Of a DNA stretch of 64,000 bases, positions 42,395-52,937 are shown piece by piece (the first letter of the stretch is position 1; each line of letters opens with the position of its first letter). The DNA lies in contig JAIWWG010000050.1 of the NCBI GenBank assembly GCA_025435555.1, positions 1-64,000 of the forward strand. Direction: 5' to 3'. The DNA comes from Chytriomyces cf. hyalinus JEL632. Its lineage: Eukaryota; Chytridiomycota; Chytridiomycetes; Chytridiales; Chytriomycetaceae. A model generated the notes under the pieces. That model worked only from the letters and a program-made list of their open reading frames with translations, did no database searches and was not told the DNA's origin. The position numbers and the translations under genes are program-made.

Positions 42395-43716
42395 AGCAAG
42401 CGTCTCTGGACGTGTTCTCATCGGCAATCCTCCACCTTACTTGGTCCTCAACAACGTCTATTCAGCCAGCATTGCTCAAGAGCCTCGTATCAGAGATCCA
42501 CGGCAGATCCAATCGTGAAGGTTAACGCTACCTCTCATTCCAAGGGGGAACTTTTGGCAGCACTGGTCTGGGTCATGTGGACTCTAATCATGACCACCAC
42601 GCTGCAACATCACCGAAAAGAACCGAGCGTTCTACCGACAAGAAACAAAGCAACAGTCAGCACGAAAAACGCTGCGGCTGAAACATTTTCAACTCGGCAG
42701 AATGCCAGCGCACAAGAAAACCAACCAGCAAGGCCGTCGACTTCGAAACTACGTGCCTTACACTCAAAAAATCATTTTGGTGCCAAGAGACAGGCCCTCA
42801 AGGATTTGAAAAGACCGAACCGCAGCCTCCAAAAACCTCGGCACACTGCGAAAGAACAGATGCTCACTCACAATCAGGCAGAGCAGAGAATTTCGAAGCT
42901 CATCACGCCCGGTGAGATCCGGTTAGGCATGTCAAGTTACTCGACATCGAAGGTGAAGGCCGGCTTGGGTGATTCGCATTTTGCGACAGATACCAACCAG
43001 TTTGCGCCATTGCGCCAAAGCATCTCTAGGTTTGTAGCATGCTGTTCTCACAAATGCTGGTACTGTGTCCATTTACTTTACTTCCTTTCTCTGAACAAAA
43101 ACAACAGGGCTTAGAGAACCACCTGATGTCGCATCGGCAACTGGAAATGACGTTCTTGCGCATTTCACACGCTTTTGGCAACGCAGATTTCACGGTCCTC
43201 GAGAAACGGCAAAACACAGCAACCATCAATGCTATCCACCGGCACCATATTCGCGACATGAAAGTGTTTGGTCACACATACATTCGGTGAATAGATCGGT
43301 CAAGCTTGGAGAACATGATTTTCGCGTATTATCGATTTCTTGCAAAAATGCAGCATCCTTCAACGCGGGCCAAGCAAAGATGGATCTTAGGGCGCAGAGT
43401 CACCGTAAACGGCTTCGTGCGCAGGCATACTGGGCAAGAGTGCGGAGTATAATTCTGGACAGGCGACGGTCCAGATCTTGTCAGAGTCGCGTTGGTGCGA
43501 TTCGATCACTGTTGACGGGGTTGTTGTTTTCTCGCTCAAGAAAAAGCTGGCGCTTGATCTTGACCGGTATCGGATGCGGACATGGACACGTTTGGTTGGA
43601 ATGCTTTCAGGAAGGAGGACCTTTGGGCCCAGGATATTCACGGAGGTGGGGCACTCGCATTCATCTTGCGAAACTTGGAAGGCATTTTCGGATACAGTGC
43701 AAATAGTCCTTCATAA
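42395..43716 (+). CDS. Unresolved multi-exon gene
   Basis: Strong coding-like segments form a partial chain. These are VSGRVLIGNPPPYLVLNN (about 42400-42510), a Lys/Arg-rich stretch (42640-42880), ITPGEIRLGMSSYS and FATDTNQFAPLRQSIS, then HLMSHRQLEMTFLRISHAFG to FGHTYIR, then WILGRRVTVNGFVRRHTGQE, and finally KEDLWAQDIHGGGALAFILR to GYSANSPS with a stop at 43716. Some joins would need introns shorter than 40 bases or longer alternatives, so the model is not settled. No family was recognised. The gene is divergent from the kinase and convergent with the Obg-like ATPase. Confidence 0.4.
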
Positions 43717-43790
43717 CACGATCTTTATCTGTGAATTCTGCGAATAGTTTTCATAAATACAACTTTGATCCATTTGTAGGGCAGCTTAGT

Positions 43791-45152
43791 TTATGCCTTC
43801 TTTTTCCCAATCCTGAAATTGACGATATCCCCGTCCCCAATCAACGCGTCTTTCCCACGCGTGACATACTTTCCCGCAGCTCGAACAGCTTCCTCACTCC
43901 CAAGCTCCTTCAAATCCTCAAACCGCATCACTTCAGCGGCAATAAAGTTTTTCTCAAAGTCAGAATGAATGACTGCAGCAGCTTGCGGAGCTTTCGAGCC
44001 TTTACGAAGAGTCCACGCCCGTACTTCCACTTTACCATATGTAAAGTAGTGCGTGAGTCCCACTGCGTGATATCCAGCCCAAACAATCGATGGGACTGCG
44101 CTTTTAAAGTTTGCAATGCCGTACGACTTTTTTAAATCTTCAATGACTTCCAGGCGCTCTTCATCATTTTCCATGTCAGCCAACAGCCCTTCGATTGCCC
44201 CTGAATATCCAACAACTTGCGCATTTCCATCCACAGAGAGATTGGCGCCAGCTCCAGATTTCAATGCCGTTATCACTGCTGGCTCACCGCCTCCATTGAG
44301 AGAAGAAAGATAGTCTTCTTCGGACAAGTTCACAAGATGAACAACAGGCTTTAGAGACAGTAATCGTAGTTGTGATAGTGCTTTTGCTTCTTCGAGTGTC
44401 CAAGGTTCACAGGCCAGTGGGTTCGTCGAGTTTGTCAGCAGATTGTGGACATGTTTCAGCAAATCCTTATCGATTGCGGCGCCGTTGAGAGATCGGGAGG
44501 TTGATTTCGATTCAGATTTGGCAATCAGTGCCGCCAGTTGGTCTGCGTCTTTCAGACGAAGCTCCAAATCGATAATCTCGGCATCGCGAAGCGGGTCAAC
44601 CGAGTTCTCGACGTGGGTAATATTCGTGTCCTTGAATGCTCGTACAAGATGAAAGATTCCTGTGTGTAGTTTGTTTCGAGAGTCAGAACTTGTATGATGC
44701 GAGGAGGTATTTTCCTAACCGTCGACAGCAGCAATGTTTGCCAGAAAAGCGTTTCCAAGGCCTTCTCCCTTTGCTGCGCCTCTAACAAGTCCGGCAATGT
44801 CCATGACTGTCAAGTGTGCATGCACCGTGTTGTCTGGTTGGACATGATTCACAAGCCAGTCCATTCGCTCGTCAGGAACAGCAACTCGGCTTTCAGAAGG
44901 ATCAATGGTACAGAAGGGATAGTTCTAAGAACAATTTTGCGAGCATTAGAGGACGGATTATGCTCCTAAAAGCCGGTGTTTAGTTACCGCGGCCGGCACA
45001 GATGAGCTGGTCAAGATATTGAACAAGGAGCTCTTGCCAATGTTGGGCATCCCGACAATTCCCATTTTAAGATTGTTGCTGGATCGCCCGCTGGACAAGG
45101 CTTGGAGGACCTCGTCGCTCTGTCTGAATGTGCTGAGCAACCGGCGATGCAT
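43791..45152 (-). CDS. OLA1: Obg-like ATPase (OLA1/YchF family)
   Basis: Four exons. The N-terminus [19 protein letters not shown] precedes [19 protein letters not shown] (P-loop). [29 protein letters not shown] (G3) and [18 protein letters not shown] follow. [15 protein letters not shown] leads to a coiled coil, [12 protein letters not shown] holds the NLSE replacing NKxD (ATP preference), and a C-terminal TGS domain ends [15 protein letters not shown]-like. YchF proteins are ribosome-associated ATPases involved in stress and translation control. The Arg/Ser/Leu-rich 30-residue N-terminal extension, absent from cytosolic OLA1, suggests the mitochondrial form (yeast Ylf2 type); this is inference. 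The start lies beside a poly-A run on the coding strand. Confidence 0.9.
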
Positions 45153-45237
45153 TTTTTTTTTTTTTTTTGCCTTTTTTGTTGAACATCGCGTTCAGTGGCG
45201 GCTGCCGTGTTGTTTTTGGTTAATGTGGTTCAACGCG

Positions 45238-45492
45238 ATGGCTCAGCGAATGGAGTATAGGAGACAAGCACAGAATACGGTGAACTTTATTGCGACAAGG
45301 CGTGACAGCGTTAAAAGCATGTCCCGTGGGGCTGTTGAAATGGCGTTGACACTCGCGTGGAGTCAGTGCCAATGTGTTGGGAACAAGATACAGAAGCGAT
45401 CGCGCTGCGTTTCGAGACTTGTTCAGAAAGCTTTCGCAACAGATGGCATCTTTGCATCACTGATAAACTTCTCAAAGACAGTGCAAGAATAA
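45238..45492 (+). CDS. Small 84-residue protein, unknown
   Basis: Uninterrupted ORF MAQRMEYRRQAQNTVNFIAT to INFSKTVQE with good codon pattern. It is basic, helix-prone and has four Cys, two of them in a CQC motif. The AATAAA poly(A) signal overlaps the stop codon (GAA TAA A). It is divergent from the Obg-like ATPase gene, with an 85-base gap. It could instead be a terminal exon of a longer gene, but the window shows no clear upstream exon. No family was recognised. Confidence 0.5.
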   Translation: MAQRMEYRRQAQNTVNFIATRRDSVKSMSRGAVEMALTLAWSQCQCVGNKIQKRSRCVSRLVQKAFATDGIFASLINFSKTVQE

Positions 45493-45762
45493 ATTCAAGG
45501 TGTGATGCAGTTGCCGGCGGTGCTCCAAGAATGCACCGACAAGGCATCCTTGACAGCTCCTGACTGTAACAGCGCAGCCATATACAGCACAACGCGCAGA
45601 CCCACGGAAACAGTCGTCATCTACTCTGGGTATACATAGCGCCCACCCAGCACAGCCAACTCGGTATTCATTCAATAACAATCCTCGCTCACGAAACGCT
45701 GTTCAAAGTGGGATGCAAAAAGTGCGTCAGAAATTGACAGCAAACAAATTGAACGCCAAAAA

Positions 45763-48717
45763 ATGAGCGAAGTTCGCAAACGAAAGGGTGGCAAGGAGAG
45801 GGAGAAGGACGCCGACGAGCCCGTCAGCCCCGTGCCGCAGTCCCCAGAGAAGGAGAAGGCCCCCGAGAAACTGGCCCCCGCCGCTGAACTTTCGAGAAAG
45901 GAAAAGGTTTGGCCGGCGCTGTGCGTGTTTTTTTTGTCCCAAAATAACCTTGTCTCGTGTGCAACTACAGCCCGCTGTAAAGCCCCTCGAGGAACTCATT
46001 TCTGACGCGCAAGAGAGGCAAGAGCAATGGTCAAACACGTGGACTGTCGGACTTGTCTTTGTTTCGCTGCTGGCGTTTCTCACGAGAATGTACCGCATTC
46101 AGGACCCAGGAAAAGTAGTGTGAGTTCTATTTGGATCTGCCGCTCGCTCATTCGCTTGTTGAATGCTCGGCCTGACACCCCCTGGTTGGTGCAGTTTCGA
46201 TGAGGTCCATTTCGGCAAATTTGCGTCCTTCTATCTGCGCGGGGAATACTACTTTGATGTCCACCCACCCCTCGGAAAGATGCTGCTGGCCGCAACAGCG
46301 GCACTTGCCGGATACGATGGCCATTACCTGTTTGATGAGATTGGTGATGACTACGTCGTCAACAAAGTCCCATTCGTATCCATGCGTCTCTTCCCCGCAC
46401 TCTGCGGATCGCTCATTATTCCATTCTGCTACTTGACTCTGAAAGAACTGGGTGTTTCTTATGTGGCTGCCCTTTTCGGCGCATTCATGCTCATCTTTGG
46501 TATGATTATGTTTTTTGGTGGCTGTGTCCTCTTTTGTTTTGATGACCCTGATTTGTGATTCCAGATAACGCCCTCATTGCCCAATCCCGCTTAATTCTGC
46601 TTGATAGCATGTTGCTGTTGTTTGGAGTCATGTCGATTTACACCTGGATCAAGTTCTACAAAACCAGAATGAGGTGCGCCAGTTCCTGTCGTATTTCTTC
46701 TTGCTGAAGCCCTAAAATCCCGTAATTTTCTTCACCTGTGGTTCAGCCCTTTTTCGTTCCAATGGTGGTTCTGGATGTCCATGACTGGAGTTTCTCTCGC
46801 ACTCACTCTTGGGTACCTCCTTCATGTTTTTTGTTTGCCGCGTCTCTTGTCTCACAACCGCCCGTTACTGCCAGTGTGAAGATGGTCGGGCTCTTTACAA
46901 TCGCCGTTGTTGGAATCGCGGTTCTATTCGACCTTTGGAGACTTTTGGATATTGACCGTGGCTTGAACATGGTGACAATTTTTCGATTTTGAACCGAGTC
47001 GGCAAAAACTCACCCAAAAAAAACAGACGCAATTCTACAAACACTTTGCCGCCCGCGCTCTTTGCCTCATTGTTCTTCCGATTACGCTCTACTTGTCTTT
47101 CTTCTACATCCACTTTGCGCTGCTTCCTTACAGTGGTCCGGGAGATGTGTTCATGACTCCAAAGTTCCAAGCCACTCTGATGGGCAGCGAAATGTTCACC
47201 AAAAGTGTCGGTTCGTACCATACTTTGTTCCTCACCCTCATTTCAACACGATCCACAATACTGACGCAAACCATCAGCTGTTCCATACTCATCAATCGCT
47301 ACCATCAAGCACCGCGACCAAGGAATTCTTCTTCACTCCCACGATGCAAAGTACCCCCTTCGTTACGAAAACGGACACGTGTCCTCAGAGGGCCAGCAGG
47401 TTACTGGATACGAGCACCCCGACGGAAACAATTACTGGGAAATCATCCCCGTGGACGCAGCCAAGTACCCTGAAGCCGCCGAATTCAAGCCTGACGCCAT
47501 GGAACTCAAACGCGACGTGCGCTACTTGCGTCACAATGATGTTGTCCAGCTTCTGCACAGCGTTAGTCTCAGCTTCTTGTTGACGCACGATGTAGCGAGT
47601 CCCATGACCAACACCAACATGGAGATGACGACGGTTCCTCGCGACAAGGCGGACGAGCGGTATGAGGAGACGTTGTGGAGAGTCGTTGTTCAAGGTGGAA
47701 AGGATGGGGACCGTGTGCGCACAAAGAGCTCGTTGGTCAAGTTTGTGAACGTGAAGCACAATGTGTGCGTGCACCCCAACAAGTTGACGCTTCCAGAGTG
47801 GGGTTTCAATCAGGTTGAGATTAACGGAGAGAAAAACTTGGAGCACAAGAGCAACTGGTGGGCATTCGACGACATTCGTCACACTACCATTGTTAACGGT
47901 AAACTAATTGGGCCATCTTTCGTGACATGCGCAATGATTTCTAATAAGTTTCTTCATTCCAAAAGGAACTGACATCTTTGAACCCCCTGTTGACGAAACC
48001 AAGAAGCCAAGAGGTCACATGCCATTTTTGGCCAAATTCTTTGAGCTTCAGGCAAAAATGTTTGAAGCCAACGCTGGACTGACCTCCGAACACCCTTACT
48101 CTTCTACTCCCGGATCTTGGCCGTTTGTTGTCCGTGGAATCTCTTTCTGGGAAAACAAGGACGGTTTGCGCCAAATTTACCTGCTCGGAAACCCATTCAT
48201 TTGGTGGTTCAGCATCACGGCCGTCGGAGTGTATGTTGGAATCTGGACCGTGGACCGTATTGTTCTTCGTCGTCAAGTGGACCTGCTTGGCTTCAGTTTG
48301 AGAAGATGGTTTGACCGGTCAATCGGATTCCTCTTCCTTGCTTGGTTGTTGCACTGGATTCCATTCTTCCTGATGGGCCGTATGCTTTTCCTGCACCACT
48401 ACCTGCCATCCTTCATCTTCTCCACTATGCTTGCCACGGCGCTTCTCGACTTTATTTTCCGTCTTTCGAACGAAAGGTCACCTTCCACGTTGACTGGTGG
48501 CAACGCCGCGCTTGCAGCACGCATCCCTTACTTTGTCTGGATGCGAACCAGTCTGTTTGGAAACATTTTGTACACTGCAGTTCTTGTTGGTCTGATGGGT
48601 TCATTCTTGTGGTGCTTTGCCTTCTTTAGTCCAATCAGTTATGGATATGGGTTGCCCACTGTGGAAGCTGTGCGGGAACGCAAGTGGTTCAAGTCATGGG
48701 ATCTGCAGCATGCGTAA
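45763..48717 (+). CDS. PMT4: Protein O-mannosyltransferase, Pmt4 subfamily
   Basis: About ten exons. The charged cytosolic N-terminus (REKDADEPVSPVPQSPEKE) precedes the first helix. The catalytic loop follows: FDEVHFGKFASFYLRGEYYF and DVHPPLGKMLL, with the essential acidic pair DE. Then VPFVSMRLFPALCG, DNALIAQSRLILLDS, FYKHFAARALCLIVLPITLY and GPGDVFMTPKFQATLMGSEM. The MIR domain has ATIKHRDQGILLHSH, YPLRYENGHVSSEGQQVTGY and NWWAFDDIRH. The last helices contain IYLLGNPFIWW, RMLFLHHYLPSF and PISYGYGLP. The FAARALCLI and FQATL blocks place it with Pmt4/POMT1, which work as homodimers in the ER on membrane-anchored proteins. Several introns start GTTTGG or GTTCGT rather than GTAAGT. Confidence 0.95.
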
Positions 48718-49540
48718 AATGAGTTTGAAGGGTTTTTTTGCTTGTTTTTCTTTTTCTTTTTTGGAAGAGGATGAATTGTCTCTACAGTGTGTCTTCTTTG
48801 TTATGCCTGAATTCTAGTGCTTTTGTGTTCTTTTGTTTGCTTCTTTTTTTTCTTATTGAATCTGTCAGCAAATAACGTTGGAACGCGACTTTGTGGAATA
48901 TACGCTGAATGTTCAAGTTTATCGTTTGAGCTGGTGCAGTGGCCAAAATAATATTACAGAAAGGACGGACTCTTGCCGCTGTTTTTGCGTCAAATATTCC
49001 CGCCCAACTTGTCCACGTGGCTTTGTTTCCATGCTTGCTTGCCGTGAAGTCAGCAAATAACTTGGTCACTTTTTTTGATGGGATGACTTTACGCGTGGAG
49101 GCCAGTTCTTTTCTTTTTCTTTGTCGTCAAATCCCGTCTTGCCCTCAGCCCCTCTCTTCCCGTTGCCTTGCGTGTGATGGTTATTTTGATGATACACCGA
49201 ATGAGGAATGAGAAACCATGGAGCACTGCAGAAAGCATCCCAGTCGTGGTGGTGGTATTGTGCGTGTGTTCTCCGCATTTTCGGTTCAAAAATTTACTTA
49301 AAATAAGCATAAATATTAATTGGAATATATTTACCCCACACTTTAAAATTGAACAGCCAAGCAAGACACGTGACTTTCGGGTCCAAATGTTTGCACCGTC
49401 TCGCATGCAGTGCAGGAGCGTGTCACGCGTGGCTCTTGACAGCCAGCGTGAGAGGCACCCATCGCCAACGTCGCGTAGAAGTCTCAGCATCGTACCTCAG
49501 TCGCAGCAGCCACAAATACATGCGCAGTCATCTGACGTAT
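48718..49540. other. Intergenic region without a recognised gene
   Basis: It begins with the AT-rich 3' flank of PMT4. Short open frames exist on both strands, one with moderately coding-like codons near 49390-49545 (RMQCRSVSRVALDSQRERHP), but none can be assigned a start, splice model or family. No RNA gene was seen. Confidence 0.5.
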
Positions 49541-49749
49541 CCTGATTGGTCCGTTAAGGTGGCGCCTGACAAACCCAAACAAAAAACGCATAAAAGGAAG
49601 CCGTCCGCTCTCACATTCTATCCACAAAAAACCCAACCCCAAAAACTCGTACTCCCAAAATGGCGGCTGCTTCACTGCGGCTACCAAATATTTTATCGGC
49701 TCGATCATCTCTGATGAGGAGTCCCCCTTCCCTGCCGCTTGATTCTTGA
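49540..49749 (+). other. Promoter-like elements and a 29-codon ORF
   Basis: An ATTGG box (inverted CCAAT, about 49545) and CATAAAAG (about 49588) precede an ATG at 49660. The ORF reads MAAASLRLPNILSARSSL and ends at 49749. The leader is Arg/Ser/Ala-rich without acidic residues, like a mitochondrial presequence, but the frame stops after 29 codons. A second ORF (49753-49935, VEWQACLMQHVLKKWYP) begins just downstream in another frame. A spliced or frameshifted small gene is possible. Confidence 0.3.
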
Positions 49750-50055
49750 ATCATGCCGCGATCCCCGGTTTTCCCGACTTTCTTGCCCTCCGCAATCCCG
49801 TCCGTGGAGTGGCAAGCGTGCCTGATGCAGCACGTCCTCAAAAAGTGGTACCCAAATGATGAAACACTCCCCGCTCTTGTTTGCCCTTTCAGGGACCACT
49901 CCTTCTGCATGAGCACCTCTCAAACGACGCGTTAGACGCAACAAGTAACAACAACATTCGCCGGGGTCACTTGCAACACAACACAAGCGCCAAACCCAAG
50001 CAAGGGGCATAAACGACCCAGCAAGTCCAAAAAAAGAAACTGAACGGGATCCGCA

Positions 50056-50948
50056 TGGCAAGCAGCAAGCATCAATGGACTCGTGTTTTGCAACAAAATC
50101 AAGGGCGCTGTCAAGAGGAATACGAATGGGTGGAGTCTGTGCGGGAAGTTTCTGGGTGGTGGGAGTTGGTTTGGCCGTATTCTTTGGCCTTGGATCGTCT
50201 TTAATTCCTCGGAGCGTTGTGTCTGCTCATTCCGAATAAAACCATATTCGCATCCAACATTACTTGCACTTGTTTATTGAGAGAGTTCATTGTTCCCTAA
50301 GTGATTTCATTGCGACCACATTCAGACGTGCTTCTTCGTTGAATAAATACGCGTTTATTGATCAGATGATGGGAAAACAGGATCGCGTTTGGAGGCAGTT
50401 GCCCCAGCTCAATAACGCTCAAACTTTCAGTGATTGCATGACATCGATGAACGACCCGCGCGTTTCTCGTACGGATGCTCCATTGCCCGCAACTAACAGT
50501 TTGCAGCCATTGGCGCATTCTCCCACATTGCAACAGAATCCAACGGCGCCCTTCCGCTGGAGGAAACAACAATGGAAGGGATGGTGAACACAACTTGAAG
50601 AAAAGACGAAATTCGAACCAGTATACCTTTCTCTCATGGAGTCATTCGCTCAAATATTTTCACGTAAGCACAGGATTTCACAGTGTGGAACCTGCTGCGT
50701 GAGCGACAATGAGTCAGCATACAACAGCCAAAAACACCAAACTCGTTCCCAATTCGTTCAAAAGATGGCTTACTTTGCACTCGGATGCCCCGCAGATTCA
50801 AATCGCGCTGCTTGCCATTGCCGATGCACGCGCAATTAAAATGACACTGCAGCCATCGGAGACACCGGCATTGTTGCAATGGACTTTGCACCTTGCGGAG
50901 GAACTCTTCTGTCTGCTGGCTATTGTGAAACTTGTGCCAGTCCTCTGA
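50056..50948 (+). CDS. Putative three-exon gene, unknown
   Basis: Exon 1 (50056 to about 50155) reads MASSKHQWTRVLQQNQGRCQ. Exon 2 (from about 50327, acceptor CACATTCAG) reads KYAFIDQMMGKQDRVWRQLP to FRWRKQQWKG. Exon 3 reads KLVPNSFKRWLTLHSDAPQI, ALLAIADARAIKMTLQPSET and ends at 50948. Phases can be made to agree and the codon pattern is good in all three. The chain is by eye, exon 2 could also end at its own stop (50587), and no domain was recognised. Confidence 0.38.
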
Positions 50949-51036
50949 ACTCTACTTGGGCAGTGCGAGTGGATTGCTTCGCGAGTAGGATGCGACAAAG
51001 AATCCTCGCGAGGAAGCTGGTCATTCGCTCGTGCGT

Positions 51037-51474
51037 TTAGTCGACAAGAATGGTCATCGGAATGTTTGCGGAGTTTCCTGCAGAGCTATGTGGGATTGGG
51101 ACAGGCAGTTGCAGCTCCTTCATTTTGTTTCTGATTTTTTTTACGTTTGTGAACTAAACAAGAAACCGTTGAATGTGACACGTACTTTGGGTGCAGGCCA
51201 AGTTTAGAATCAGTCAATGGAAAGTCGTCGTTCGGAAGAAGAAATAAAGCCGTTCTCGGGTCATTTTCTCCACCGTCATTCTGACCTGATGGATCGCAGG
51301 AGCAGCTGAAATACGCGGCCCGTTCTTTGCTGTCGCCTTCGCACTTGTTGCTCGTTACGCTGTTTGAGCCACGTACGTGATCAAGGACCTTGTTGTAGGT
51401 GAGGAACTGCGTTAGTACTCTCCCGACCGAATCGCACAGGCTGACATGGTTTTGTGACCAGACTTCTCTCACCT
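51037..51474 (-). CDS. Terminal exons of a putative minus-strand gene, unknown
   Basis: An exon from about 51474 to 51182 (acceptor TGCTTGTAG) reads EVWSQNHVSLCDSVGRVLTQ, then SKERAAYFSCSCDPSGQ and ALFLLPNDDFPLTDSKLGLH. After a 64-base intron the last exon gives ELQLPVPIPHSSAGNSANIP and stops at 51037. Frame and phase are consistent. The 5' end further right (51475-51760) could not be resolved. No family was recognised. Confidence 0.35.
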
Positions 51475-51824
51475 CTACAAGCAGTCCAAGTCAATCGAGC
51501 CATACTTGAAGCAAAAGACTCCCGCCCCTGAAAAAGAAAACCTCCATTGCTGTGCCCAAAAATGGCGCCCGCAATTCGGACAAAAACAAAACAAAACAAA
51601 TTATGTCCAAAACAAAAAGATAAGTACTCCCCACCACCCCCCACCCCACCCGAAAGCAACCACTTCCCAGTGTGAAGGTTCGACCACGTCGTTTCATCCT
51701 ATGCGATGAAGCCCTGGTTCCTCCGGTGTTTGGCAATGCCAAACATGAACTGCATCTTTGCCAGCCGTTGCCGTTTTGACCTCACCGAAAACGGCCCCCT
51801 GTTCACACTGAGAAGAAATGTCTT

Positions 51825-52225
51825 TAATTCTGCCGCGTTGCCTTGCTACACGCATTTACCCCGGTCAAAGTTCTATGCGTTATCCTGTTCATTGAAAAGG
51901 ACCCATTCAACCGCGTTACCCTGCTGCACGGAGGCCCCCCCGGTCGAGTCTCTATCCATTTCAAGTAAAGGACCCACTTTGCCGCATCACCCAGGGTCCC
52001 GGTCGAGTCGTTATCCATTTCGAGAAAAGGACCCACTGTGCCGTGTTACCCAGGGCCCCGGTCGAGTCGTTATCCTTTTCAAAGAAGAGGACCCACTCTT
52101 CCGCGTCACCCTGGGCCCCGGTCCAGTCGTTATCCTTTCAATGAAATGGACCCACTCTGCCGCGCCACCCTCCCACAGGCAGGACCCCGGTTGAATCGTT
52201 ATCTTTTTCAATGAAAAGGACCCCC
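51825..52225 (+). repeat. Minisatellite, about six imperfect units of 59-71 bases
   Basis: Units begin with GGACCCAC and contain GCCGCGT, CCCGGTCGAGTCG and TTATCC, ending in a TTTC/AATGAAAA tract. GGACCC occurs at 51899, 51970, 52029, 52089, 52148 and 52218, giving unit lengths of 71, 59, 60, 59 and 70. A diverged unit lies before the first. One + frame (51706-52194) stays open across the array, but the units are not multiples of three, so this is unlikely to encode a repeat protein. Confidence 0.85.
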
Positions 52226-52937
52226 CACTGAATCAGTATTTTAGACATTCCCATTGCTCGCCTGCTCCCACTCTCTCCTCCACCATCCTGTACCTTCCTC
52301 GCACTTACTGACGCCATACTTAAAAAATGCAGAATCCTCCCCCAAGACTCCATCGTTCCGTTCTACTACGCTGGTTTAGGATCGGATGACACGCCGAAAG
52401 CCTTTTTTTTAACGTTGAACTGGGAACCATATTTCTGGGCATGGGGTCATGTTGGCATGGGTTGGCATGTGGGGTGGTGGGATATTTGATAAATTGAATC
52501 ACTGTTGTCACCTTTTTGGCCCACTTCACCTTGATCTGTTTGACATGAACTTGCCGGCATCAGAATCGGATGCAGAGTGCATGCTCAGCCAGAGACATTG
52601 ATTAGACGCGTCCCGGTGCAACGTCTGGACTCGTTTAACAGAAGTCTTCAATCTTGCGTGCATCCGTCGCTTGGACTACAAACCATTCCATCAGCATGTG
52701 CCCTTGTCCACGCTGAATTTTCAAGTTCGTGAGGATTGTGGTGGTGGCCCGGTTTGGCAGGTTTTCCTGCATGCTCACTTTCTGATGCGGTGTTGTCCCT
52801 TGATGAATGCACTTGGGCTGACACACCAACCATCATCATTCAATATTCCTTTTAATTCCCAAATACTCAACAAGAAATATTCACAAATGGCTGTGACTTG
52901 TGCTTCAAAATTGGGCCGAGGCTTCAGTTTTTGATGC
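52226..52937. other. Intergenic region without a recognised gene
   Basis: Short ORFs on both strands only; no conserved motif, RNA gene or repeat was noticed. The right part should hold the 3' UTR of the Snu114 gene. Confidence 0.5.

Noticed and set aside
42395-42512. VLIGNPPPYLVLN as a ciliary microtubule-inner-protein motif (GVLIGNW type)
   Set aside because: Only four or five residues agree and the following residues do not match; a flagellar assignment would be guesswork.
51706-52194. 162-codon open frame through the minisatellite as a repeat protein
   Set aside because: Unit lengths (59, 60, 70, 71) are not multiples of three, so successive units are read in different frames; openness is a by-product of composition.
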